DNA from: Azospirillum brasilense | GTDB lineage: Bacteria; Pseudomonadota; Alphaproteobacteria; Azospirillales; Azospirillaceae | Direction: 5' to 3' | Assembly (NCBI RefSeq): GCF_022023855.1 | Contig: NZ_CP059450.1 | Span: 806,001-870,000, forward strand | Length of the DNA stretch: 64,000 bases | In this document: piece by piece, positions 1 to 8,644 of the stretch | How the letters are laid out: every line of letters starts with the position of its first letter | Numbering within the stretch: the stretch's first letter is position 1 | Position numbers and translations under genes: made by a program | Notes under the pieces: model-generated | What the model saw: only the letters and a program-made list of their open reading frames with translations | Database searches by the model: none | Told to the model about the DNA's origin: nothing

Positions 1-40
1 ATCATAGGGCGTTGATCAGTGACGTGGTCTGGAAATGCGA

Positions 41-69
41 AAGGCCGGTCCCGAGCGGGAACCGGCCTT
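41..69. terminator. GC-rich hairpin, possible terminator
   Basis: A 9-bp perfect stem (AAGGCCGGT pairing with ACCGGCCTT) has an inner CCC/GGG extension and a short loop. There is no clear T-tract on either side. It could terminate a gene lying to the left of the window. Confidence 0.4.
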
Positions 70-1097
70 GGCGAACAGGTGATTTGGTTGCGGGGATGGG
101 CAACCGCCCTTGTTTGCTGCTCTCGGCGGAGTGCCTGCTCCTCAGGCAGCGGGGGTAGGTGATGGTTTGTTCGCCATTTTTCCGTTGGCACATCCGTCGA
201 GCGTCGAAGCTCACCCATCGATGCCGGAGACTTGTGGCGTCACGCCGCGTAAACACTGTCGCGTCGAACGCGACGAGCAGCAGATCAACCCCGCCATTGA
301 GCGCTTCTCTCTCTCCGCCCGGCCCAAGCCGGAGAAATGTTCGACCGTCGGCTGAACATAGGACTCGGCCAATCCAGCAGCGTAAACGGGGGCAATGTTC
401 CCAACAACGGCCAGGGCGCTTGAGATTGCCCGCCGCGCGATGAGGCTGTTGAACTCTTGCGGGTCAGGTGCCCGCTCGTGACGGAGGCAGAGCACCGGTG
501 CGAAGCAATGGTAACATCCGAAGACAGCAGATCACGAACGTGGCCAATGTCCGGAGCATGCAGTAGCGCGGCGTTGGTCGGGAGGGAGGCCGGTCGGCTT
601 GGAAGCCGCAGCGACAGCTTCAACGTGATCCCGCCCTCCTGGTCGGCCGTCACACGCACCGGCGCATGTCAAACGCATAATGGCATTCACGGCGACAGCC
701 GCTACGGCTGCCACGAAGCGAAGAACGGGGGCGAACGCCACCACGTCAGCCACATCTTCGACATGGGCGGTAACACGGCCCGGCTCGTGCGCACCGCGGG
801 CCCAGCCGAGAATGTTGCGATGGGTTGGGTTGCCGGCGAGGTGAACAAGGTGCGCCTTGCCGGCGAGTTGCACTTCAGCGCCCGCTATTGGAAAGTCAAG
901 CGCCGGGTTCATCGCCCATGGCGAAGGGGAAGACCCATCAAAACCCGTGTCGCCGCGCCCAGGGGCCAACCTTCCCCGTGCCTCCAACAAGCCCTTTCGG
1001 AGCGCTGATGGATGATCCGGGCGAGCTTCTTTACCTTGCCCTAAGCTGTACGGAATATGGCATCATCCACTCTCAATATGTATTTGGGGAAACATTC
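70..1097. other. Gene-free stretch, possibly decayed coding DNA
   Basis: No open frame here resembles a family I recognise. On the minus strand, three successive frames (roughly 990-660, 660-500 and 495-300) each read as plausible protein for a while before switching, as a frameshifted pseudogene would. I cannot name an ancestor. The last 70 bases before 1098 would carry the promoter of the Pepco/caspase operon, with a GGGGA about 10 bases upstream of the ATG. I see no convincing -35/-10 pair. Confidence 0.35.
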
Positions 1098-1412
1098 ATG
1101 TCCAAATCGACCATTCCCGTGATCGTCACACGCACCAGCGATCCGTTGGCCACCAAGAGCATCGTCGCGAAGGCTGCCGAAGCCGTGCGGGAAGTCGCAA
1201 ACATCGATACCGAAGTCCTGAGAAACAATCTGTCCGAGCTTATCGGCCGTGTGAGCAAGGTTATCGAGGTGGCCGAGGCATCGGCCGGGGGCCTGACGCT
1301 GACCGAGGTGGAGGTTGGGGTGGAGATCAACGCGGAAGGTGGGGTCGCCCTGATCGGCACGGCGTCGGTCGGCGCCACGGCTTCCATCAGCCTGACGTTC
1401 CAGAGGAAATAA
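1098..1412 (+). CDS. Small Pepco/Trypco-like partner of the caspase-Hsp90 protein
   Basis: This 104-residue soluble protein has a helical first half (to about residue 62) and a C-terminal half of short beta strands. Glycines in GGVALIG and alternating hydrophobic residues run to the end (SISLTFQRK). That pattern resembles the small 'peptidase co-occurring' or 'trypsin co-occurring' domains described by the Aravind group in bacterial conflict systems. This is recognition by pattern, not by alignment. The ATG at 1098 is chosen because GGGGA lies upstream and the frame further upstream looks non-coding. The stop overlaps the start of the caspase gene as TAATG, so the two are very likely translated together. 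Family knowledge suggests a partner, adaptor or substrate of the peptidase; its exact role is unknown. The paralogous caspase gene at 14294-18862 has no such partner. Confidence 0.72.
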   Translation: MSKSTIPVIVTRTSDPLATKSIVAKAAEAVREVANIDTEVLRNNLSELIGRVSKVIEVAEASAGGLTLTEVEVGVEINAEGGVALIGTASVGATASISLTFQRK

Positions 1413-4400
1413 TGAACAATCGCCGGCACGCCCTTCTGCTCGCAATCGCGGATTATCAGCAAGTCACTGCGCTGCCTTACGTTCACGGCGACGTGCCGCG
1501 GATGAAAGACGCGCTCAGGCGGATGGGCGTGCCGGACGACAACGTTCGGGCACACGGGGCAGGAGGCGACGACTCCCCCAGCATGAGCCGCAACTACATC
1601 CGCTCACGCATTCGAGAGTTCCTCGACGCCGCCGCGGCGGAAAGCCATCTGATCGTTTATTTCTCCGGTCACGGTTTCGAACAGGAAAACCACCGCCTGC
1701 TGCTTCCGCAGGATTATGACCAGCGATACCAAGCGTCCGTGTCGGAACTCATCAGCGACCAGGACTTGGTCGATTGGGCACGGGAATCGAAAGCGGCATC
1801 CGTTCTGTTCATCATCGACACATGCCGCCAAGGGGTGCGATTCGAGCCCGTGCCGGTGAGCAAATCGGCGCTCGAACGGCCTCCCGCGGCCGACTTGACC
1901 CCGTCCCTGCACACTCCCACGATCGCCATCGTTTTCAGCTGCGATTCCGGTGAATTCAGCTGTGTCGACCGGCAGGACAAGGAATGCAGCGCCTTCACCC
2001 GCGCCTTCGCGGAAGCGCTGCAGATGGATGGCGACCGCAGGACGCTGGCCGAGCTACGCGCCGACGCCCAGGAATTGCTGAACAAATACCAGTCCGTTCC
2101 CCAGACCATCGTTCTTGATCCGCGTGCCCATGGCCGCGGCGGCCACCCCTGCGATCTGGCCGTCACGGAAAACGCGGGTACCCGGTTCCTGGATCAGTTG
2201 GCGCAATCGGACTGGGTGCGTCAGTTGAAAGACCTTCAGCCATGGCAAGACCTGGACAAGGCCGAGCCGAATTTGGCGACGCAGGTCGCGTCCATCGCCT
2301 TGGAGGCGCACAATCGTGTGAGCCAAGCGGCCGGCAACCCGCCTCGGCAGGGTTGGCGCGCTCCCGACGCCCCCATCCGTTTGCTAAAACGCCTCGCCAA
2401 GCACGCCCTGGCCGGCATGGAGCCGACGCCGGCCGAGTGGGCCGTCCTTCTGGCCGTGCCCTTCGTCTACGAGACGGTGCTGGCGGAGGCGGAGCGGCGC
2501 TTGGTTGCTGAAGGCGCGGGGCTCGACCCGCTCGTTCCCGCCGAACGGGAAGAGGATACCGCGTTCCGGCGCGCGTGGCGCACCGCTGGACAGAACGACG
2601 ACGCTGGACGCCGCCTCGTCAAGCGGCTGAGCGATCGGGGCCAGACCGAAGCGGCGACGGACGTGGCGGCTTGGCGCTTCAACGCCTTTTGCCACCGCGC
2701 GGGAGAGTTGTGGGACGCCAAACCCTCCGGCTGGGCCACGGCGGCTGTCGGCGAGGTGGTCAGGCTGGCGCCCTTGCCGGATGTGTTCAGCGATCCGGGC
2801 GTGAAGGACCTCCTCACCCCCGGCCGCCTCTTGCGTCTTGCGCGGCTGATGTTCGCCGAATTCGAAGACGTGAAGCTGGAGGAAACCGGCCAGACCGGGC
2901 CGAAACTGAACCCGGATTTCCGCTGCGGCCAAGAAGCGAGAACTCTGCACCTGGACGAGGTGACGGTCGCCCATCGGTTGAATCTGGGCGCCCGTCTGGC
3001 GTTGGACGCCCGGCGTCTGCCGCCTCTTTTGGCCGAACATCTGGGCAGTGACGGCCGGCTGACGCTGAGGTCGGTGCAGACCCTTCTGGAAAGCGGCGTT
3101 GCTTGGTACGATCGCTCACCGTCCCTATCCCTTGGCCTGACATGCCCGCATGAGGCGCTCGACGCAGCCCTGCGGGAGGCCGTGGACAGCCTCGACACCT
3201 ATCACCGCCGCCTTGTCGCCACCGGCGAACCCCGAAAGCGCGCTTACGAGGGGCTGCCCACCACCTTCACCGCCGAAGATCTCAAGGCGGAAGGCAGCGA
3301 TTCCAACAATCCCGTTTATGACAGCAACCACCTGCGCTTCTCCCTGGACCAGGGGCGCGTGATGGGGCTGCTGATGGGCAAGGAGTTGTACGGCGATCCC
3401 GATCTTGCCTTGCGCGAGTTGTACCAGAACGCCCTGGACGCCTGCCGCTACCGTCGCGCCCACGACGCCTATATGCGCAAGCAATCCGGAGCGTCGTCGG
3501 ATGACGGCGGATACAAGGGAGAAATCATCTTCCGGTTCGCCACCGACAAAACGGGACGCCGCTACATCGAATGCCAGGACAATGGAATCGGCATGGCCGA
3601 CCGCCATCTGCGTCGCCTGTTCGCCCGCGCCGGCCAGCGCTTCACCGACAGCCACGAATACCATCTGGACAAGGCGCGCTGGGAAGAGGCCGGCATTCCC
3701 TTCTATCCCAACAGCCGATTCGGCATCGGTGTGCTCAGCTACTTCATGCTGGCCGAGGAACTGGAGGTGGAGTCCCAGCGCCTTCCCCGACTTGGCGAAC
3801 GGTCGGACGACCCCGTACACGCTCGCGTGCTGGGCAGCGGCAGCCTGTTCCGCCTAGCGCGCAAATCTATTCATCACTTTAATCTCAGCGGCACTCGCGT
3901 AAGGCTATATCTTGGGGACCAAACGTGCCCTCTTGAAGACTATCGAGACGCGATACTTGAATGGCTTTGGTTGCCGGAGTTTCGTACGAGCTTGTTTGTT
4001 GAATGTGAAGAGACAAAACATCTGACGGCCGGAAAGCCGACGGATCGATTTGAAGATGAAATGGGCCCACTAATTCCAATGACTGGAAGTGAGGACTCCA
4101 ACGGCACACCACAAGCATACTGGTGTTTAAAATGCGACCACGCTCTAGAGGGCGGAAACGCACTTCGATCATCAATATTATCGGACGGGATTTTGGTGAA
4201 AAGAATCGGCTTTAGTGACTCAAGGTATGAAAAAGAGAACGATCATATCCTCGGCACAGCAATTAATATGACAGAAAAACTGAAATCAGATCTCTCTGTA
4301 AATAGATGCGAGATACTTTCTACCAATATAGCATATAAATTTATAAAGAACTGCATTAATTCTGGAAGCTGGAGGGATTTGTCGAATTGGAATGCACCAA

Positions 4401-5995
4401 AATTATCTACCTTAGTTTATCTTCTTGAGTCATACCCTATTGCTATTTATAATATTAGCGGATCCTTGCGAGACAACTCCATTTCCATGCCAGGAATTAC
4501 TACTGATTTTGGAGCTGGCGGACCAAATCTTCCATCTATAGCTGGCGTATGCGATGTGGATGCCATCCTTTTTGGTCATGCGCTTCGTGCTAATCAGCAA
4601 TGGGAGCCCCTTTCCATTGGACCAGCATCGGCGAACTTCGGACGACTTTTAATGGTCCGCCTTACTGAACTTGCGCGAGCGGGAATGCCAATATCCATGA
4701 GAGAACAAGTTATTACAGATTTCTCCAATTGTATTCACGCCTCACTTGAAGCACCCAGAGTATTTTCAACGTTATTTATGTACGATATGTCTGATGTATA
4801 CTATAATGCAAGATTTGATTTTTTATCAATGAGCCATATTAGCACAGGAGAACTACTCAGTGTTGCAAATTTACGAGAGACCCCAATTTCAATTGTGGCA
4901 GATATGGCACGATCTCTACAGTCAGTTGGCGTCTCCACTCCGAATCTTGATGGCTGGAGTGATGACTTCTATCCAGACAGACGCCACATTGAGATAATGT
5001 CCAGGACTTTTGATGGATCATCGCCATTCATAGAATCGCTTGCTCCCTTTCATCTACTACGTGCAGCCAAGCTCTGGTCCTTGCCGTTATCAGAAGTTAT
5101 GGAGCTTATTCACCCTCTTAAGAAGTTAGGAGTCGCATTCCCAGAACCCGGTGATTGGTTGAACACCACTTTAGGAGATCAGCAGATTGAACTTGTGAGT
5201 TTTAAATTATATGGCTATACTCATCATTTTGATGAAATATTTCCTAGCCGAATGGCACATATTGTCCTTCAACGAGAAATTCCGATAAACGAGGCTGTAC
5301 AATCCGCTCGATCGCTGTCCGATCTTGGTGTTTCAATGCCAAATCTTGACGCCTGGACCACCACTACGCAGTTCAGCGATTTACAAGAAAAACTGTTAAA
5401 AATGGGCGGAACATGGCCCAATGAAATCAAAAACATATTTCTGCCAATTGACCTATTGATTTCATCAGACAAACTAAACATACCATTATCAGAGATAATC
5501 GAAGCTATAAACCCATTAGACTCACTAGGATTCTGGGTTCCAAACCTAGATTCTACTATGTCCCGACCAACCCTTGATGCCCAAACAATTCGTCTCCTGT
5601 CCCGCGAAGGAAACGGAAGGGAGTTATGGAATAACGCCCTATCGCTTCCCATTCTGCTTGTAGCTGCTAAGAACAACCGCATGTCCCTTGCGGAAGCGAT
5701 CGAACACCTCACCCCCATCCTCCCGTTCTATCCGGAGCTTCAGAGACGGCTTTCGGTGGCCGGGGAGATCACCCCGGCGACCGAAACCCTCATTGGTCGG
5801 GTCTATTCGGGATACGAGGACGGCTCCGAAACGCTGAGCGTCTGGGATCTGGCCGGGGCGGCGGCGGAGATGAACGTGCCGGTGTCCAGTCTGAGGAAGG
5901 AACTCGACAAACTGGAGATCCTCGGCATCGGCAACATCGGGGAATGCCGGGCATTTGCGGAATTCTGCGCGGCGCGGGAAGGCGTCACTGTCTGA
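1412..5995 (+). CDS. Caspase-like protease fused to Hsp90-like ATPase and tandem C-terminal repeats (copy 1)
   Basis: The product has 1527 residues. Residues 1-150 form a caspase-like (peptidase C14) domain with catalytic His87 in VYFSGHGFE and Cys138 in IIDTCRQG. Residues about 160-640 are helical and of unknown fold. Residues about 650-815 are a GHKL/Hsp90-type ATPase: the N-box ELYQNALDA near 665, DNGIGM near 723, and the lid and glycine motif around GIGVLSYFM near 771. The remainder carries repeats of about 75 residues with the signature PLxxLGxxxPnL. It ends in a winged-helix-like segment (WDLAGAAAEMNVPVSSL). Family knowledge places such proteins in prokaryotic conflict systems where an Hsp90-like sensor controls a suicidal protease; the trigger is inferred, not seen. 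From about 3870 to 5620 the DNA is markedly AT-rich and uses codons such as ATA and TTA, unlike the flanks. The paralogue lies inverted at 14294-18862. Confidence 0.88.
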   Translation: MNNRRHALLLAIADYQQVTALPYVHGDVPRMKDALRRMGVPDDNVRAHGAGGDDSPSMSRNYIRSRIREFLDAAAAESHLIVYFSGHGFEQENHRLLLPQDYDQRYQASVSELISDQDLVDWARESKAASVLFIIDTCRQGVRFEPVPVSKSALERPPAADLTPSLHTPTIAIVFSCDSGEFSCVDRQDKECSAFTRAFAEALQMDGDRRTLAELRADAQELLNKYQSVPQTIVLDPRAHGRGGHPCDLAVTENAGTRFLDQLAQSDWVRQLKDLQPWQDLDKAEPNLATQVASIALEAHNRVSQAAGNPPRQGWRAPDAPIRLLKRLAKHALAGMEPTPAEWAVLLAVPFVYETVLAEAERRLVAEGAGLDPLVPAEREEDTAFRRAWRTAGQNDDAGRRLVKRLSDRGQTEAATDVAAWRFNAFCHRAGELWDAKPSGWATAAVGEVVRLAPLPDVFSDPGVKDLLTPGRLLRLARLMFAEFEDVKLEETGQTGPKLNPDFRCGQEARTLHLDEVTVAHRLNLGARLALDARRLPPLLAEHLGSDGRLTLRSVQTLLESGVAWYDRSPSLSLGLTCPHEALDAALREAVDSLDTYHRRLVATGEPRKRAYEGLPTTFTAEDLKAEGSDSNNPVYDSNHLRFSLDQGRVMGLLMGKELYGDPDLALRELYQNALDACRYRRAHDAYMRKQSGASSDDGGYKGEIIFRFATDKTGRRYIECQDNGIGMADRHLRRLFARAGQRFTDSHEYHLDKARWEEAGIPFYPNSRFGIGVLSYFMLAEELEVESQRLPRLGERSDDPVHARVLGSGSLFRLARKSIHHFNLSGTRVRLYLGDQTCPLEDYRDAILEWLWLPEFRTSLFVECEETKHLTAGKPTDRFEDEMGPLIPMTGSEDSNGTPQAYWCLKCDHALEGGNALRSSILSDGILVKRIGFSDSRYEKENDHILGTAINMTEKLKSDLSVNRCEILSTNIAYKFIKNCINSGSWRDLSNWNAPKLSTLVYLLESYPIAIYNISGSLRDNSISMPGITTDFGAGGPNLPSIAGVCDVDAILFGHALRANQQWEPLSIGPASANFGRLLMVRLTELARAGMPISMREQVITDFSNCIHASLEAPRVFSTLFMYDMSDVYYNARFDFLSMSHISTGELLSVANLRETPISIVADMARSLQSVGVSTPNLDGWSDDFYPDRRHIEIMSRTFDGSSPFIESLAPFHLLRAAKLWSLPLSEVMELIHPLKKLGVAFPEPGDWLNTTLGDQQIELVSFKLYGYTHHFDEIFPSRMAHIVLQREIPINEAVQSARSLSDLGVSMPNLDAWTTTTQFSDLQEKLLKMGGTWPNEIKNIFLPIDLLISSDKLNIPLSEIIEAINPLDSLGFWVPNLDSTMSRPTLDAQTIRLLSREGNGRELWNNALSLPILLVAAKNNRMSLAEAIEHLTPILPFYPELQRRLSVAGEITPATETLIGRVYSGYEDGSETLSVWDLAGAAAEMNVPVSSLRKELDKLEILGIGNIGECRAFAEFCAAREGVTV

Positions 5996-6001
5996 CGAAC
6001 A

Positions 6002-6035
6002 CGGGTGCGGCGGCCGGCATCGACCGCCGCACCCG
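6002..6035. terminator. Bidirectional terminator between convergent genes
   Basis: A 12-bp perfect stem (CGGGTGCGGCGG with its complement) and a 10-base loop fill the 45-bp gap between the convergent caspase-Hsp90 gene and res. There is no strong T-tract, but the position is typical. Confidence 0.65.
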
Positions 6036-6040
6036 CGCCG

Positions 6041-8644
6041 TTAGTTCGTCCAGACCAGATCCTCGATGGTGAAGCGGCCGCCGACGTGGTGGCGGCGGAT
6101 GTCCGGGCGGTAGACGACGTTGAACCACTCGCCGCGCTCGTCACGGAAGACCATCAGGGCGGAGCGGTAGCGGCTGTGCTCGGTGCGGACCTTGTCCGTG
6201 TTGGTCATGCTGAACAGGCGGCCGGTGCGGCCGTCGTCCTTCACTTCGACCAGGGCGATGGAATCCTCCGACCGGCGCCGGGCGTCCACCCCGACGACGA
6301 AGTCCGGATAATGGCGCCGGCCCGTCGGCAGGATGATGCTGACCGCCCAGCGCGTGCCGGATTCGTTGCGCAGCCACCAGCGCACCGTGCCGGCCCCGTC
6401 CTCGTCCAGCAGGCGGGCGAAGGCCAACTCCTCCTCATTCATCGAGGCGGGGAACACGCCGTAGACGTTCTTGGCCGCCCGTTCCAGCAGGTCGGGACCG
6501 GCATAACGCTCGGGAATCGGCTCGTCTTGGCGGACCTCCACCACCTGGGCCAGACAGGCGCGGCAGGCGTCGTGCAGAAGGTCGGGCCGGGCGAGCGCCA
6601 GGAGATCGACGGCTCGGCGCAGGTCGCGCTCCTCCGGCACGTCGTGCCCCCGCTCCTCCAGTTCGCGCCGCAGGCGGGCGATCAAGGCCGGCTTCAGGTC
6701 TCGCTCGTCGATGGCGTCGTTGAACCGAAAGGACATCTGCGCCTGCTGGCCGATGCGCCAGCCTGACAGGGGAACGGTCTCCCGCCGGCTGGTCCGGTCG
6801 ATGCCGAACACATCCTCCTCGGTCACGGTCACCTTGCCCCGGGTACGGTTGACCATGGCGATCACCTCGGCGTCGATCTTCACCCGATCGGCGATCCCGG
6901 CGACGAGCCCCTCCATGGTGCGCGGCATAACCTCGCGCGCCAGGAAGCGGGGAAAATCGAGGTCGGTGCGCAAAGGGTAGACCGTCTGCCCGGGAGGCGT
7001 TCGCCGCGCGGCGACCTCCGGTGCGGTCAGCGTGAAGTCGCCGGCGGGCATGCCATCCGGACGCGGACGCCGAACCAGCGTATCGCCCAGATCGAAATAG
7101 CGCTGGATGCGCAACGCGGCGCTGCGCAGAGGCGCGGCCGGTTCATCGGCGTCGGCGCGTTCGAGGCTCGATCCGCCCGATGCCGCACCCTCCACGGCGT
7201 CGGCCACGGACGCGACGGCAGGGGACAGTTCCAGCATTTCGGCAAAGCCGTCCTGCGGATTGACCAGGACGGCGCGCCCGCCGCTCACCTGGATGACCGC
7301 CACGGTGTCGGTGACGGTGGCGATCCCATCGTGCAGCGCCGTGATCTCGCTGGCCGCCGAGGCGATGCCCAACTGGGCCGCCGGGTTGGCGAGGAACACA
7401 TAGCCGTAGTCGAGCGGCCCGGCCTCGCCCGGCGGGGTCGAGGTCCAGGGGTGGAGATGCTGGATGCGCCCATGCACGCGCATGATGCGGCCCAGAATTT
7501 GACGCCCGAACTCCGGCCCCGTGGAGGTTCGCAGCGACACGAGCGTCCAGGCCCGGGGAGCGTCGAAGCCCGTCGCCGCGGCCACCTTGAAGATCAGGAT
7601 CTCCTTTTCCTCGTCGTAGGCCAGCGCGTGGAACATCGGGTCGGGTTCCCCGCTGGTGTGCACGGCGATGGTGTCGGCGGAAACCCCCTGGGCTTTCAGG
7701 AAGTCGCGCATCCGGTCCGCGGGATCCGGCTCTCCCTTCGCCGCGTTCTCGACCTGGATGAGCATCAACGGGGTCAGGTCGATCCCGGCTTCGGCCAGGC
7801 TCTTCTTGATGGCGTTGTGGCGGGCCAGCCCGAAGAACACGGCCACCTCCCCCATGTCCAACAGATTGGCATCCTTCGGATCGGGGCGGAAATGCACCGC
7901 CTTGACCCCCACCTTGTTCAGGCCCGCCCGAACCGCCTCCTCACGCGACACCTCCACGCGGTTGACGCGGGTGATGCCGGCCAGCCGTTCGAAGCGCTCC
8001 AGCTCGTCGTCCTTGGGGGTGGCGGTCGCCAGGATGGTAAAGTCTGGCTGAAGAACGTCGAGATAGAAGCCCGCGGCCTGTTTGGCGCTGGTTCCGAAAT
8101 TGACGTGGGCCTCGTCGATGACGGCGCCGATGGTCCAGCCGTCGGCCCGCAGCGCCACAATGAGCCGGTCGACGCTGGGCAGCGTCTCCGATTCCCGGCG
8201 CGCCCGCTTCCCCTCCTTGGTCGCCGAGGCAACGCTGGCCCAGGTCGCCACGAAGACGTCGCCGTCGCGCGTCGTTTCCGGAACGCGGTCCGTTTGCAGG
8301 TCACGCAGGCGCAGCGTGGGGCATTGCGCCTTCAGCGCATCGCGTGTCTGCGCCACCAAACCGGAATAGGGGGCGAACCAGAACCAGCACGTCCGCCGGG
8401 GCAGCGTGCCGATCAGCCCTTCGAGAGCCCGCCCCATGGTGAGCGTCTTGCCGCTGCCCGTGGGCGCGCGGAGCAGCGTGACGCCCTGGGCCAGCGCCAC
8501 GTCGCGCCGACGCGCGGGATCCGCTTCGATTTTCGAGGCGGTGTCGGCGATGATGCGGGCAAGCGCCTCTCGATCCCGGTTTTGGAAGGGCTTGAGCGGC
8601 AGCAGCGTAAAGCGCGATGCGGCAGTCATGGACGGGGCGGTCAT
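6041..8644 (-). CDS. Type III-like restriction subunit, DEAH helicase plus PD-(D/E)xK nuclease
   Basis: The product has 867 residues. The N-terminal superfamily 2 helicase has Walker A in PTGSGKT (residues about 61-67), DEAH at 177-180 and motif III in ATATPKDDE. The second RecA lobe contains LVSLRTSTGPEFGRQILGRIMR. Near the C terminus, YPDF followed about 20 residues later by LVEVKDD forms a PD-ExK nuclease site (about residues 775-805), so an active endonuclease is expected. In type III systems Res cuts after ATP-driven movement when it is bound to Mod. The start at 8644 overlaps the mod stop as ATGA; a second ATG lies at 8629. Reading further upstream only enters mod in another frame. The gene is coupled to mod and converges on the caspase-Hsp90 gene. 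Confidence 0.87.
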   Translation of the reverse strand: MTAPSMTAASRFTLLPLKPFQNRDREALARIIADTASKIEADPARRRDVALAQGVTLLRAPTGSGKTLTMGRALEGLIGTLPRRTCWFWFAPYSGLVAQTRDALKAQCPTLRLRDLQTDRVPETTRDGDVFVATWASVASATKEGKRARRESETLPSVDRLIVALRADGWTIGAVIDEAHVNFGTSAKQAAGFYLDVLQPDFTILATATPKDDELERFERLAGITRVNRVEVSREEAVRAGLNKVGVKAVHFRPDPKDANLLDMGEVAVFFGLARHNAIKKSLAEAGIDLTPLMLIQVENAAKGEPDPADRMRDFLKAQGVSADTIAVHTSGEPDPMFHALAYDEEKEILIFKVAAATGFDAPRAWTLVSLRTSTGPEFGRQILGRIMRVHGRIQHLHPWTSTPPGEAGPLDYGYVFLANPAAQLGIASAASEITALHDGIATVTDTVAVIQVSGGRAVLVNPQDGFAEMLELSPAVASVADAVEGAASGGSSLERADADEPAAPLRSAALRIQRYFDLGDTLVRRPRPDGMPAGDFTLTAPEVAARRTPPGQTVYPLRTDLDFPRFLAREVMPRTMEGLVAGIADRVKIDAEVIAMVNRTRGKVTVTEEDVFGIDRTSRRETVPLSGWRIGQQAQMSFRFNDAIDERDLKPALIARLRRELEERGHDVPEERDLRRAVDLLALARPDLLHDACRACLAQVVEVRQDEPIPERYAGPDLLERAAKNVYGVFPASMNEEELAFARLLDEDGAGTVRWWLRNESGTRWAVSIILPTGRRHYPDFVVGVDARRRSEDSIALVEVKDDGRTGRLFSMTNTDKVRTEHSRYRSALMVFRDERGEWFNVVYRPDIRRHHVGGRFTIEDLVWTN

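Noticed and set aside
6005..6766. Plus-strand frame of 253 codons after the first caspase-Hsp90 gene
   Set aside because: It is antisense to the nuclease end of res and begins inside the terminator hairpin; it has no recognised domain.
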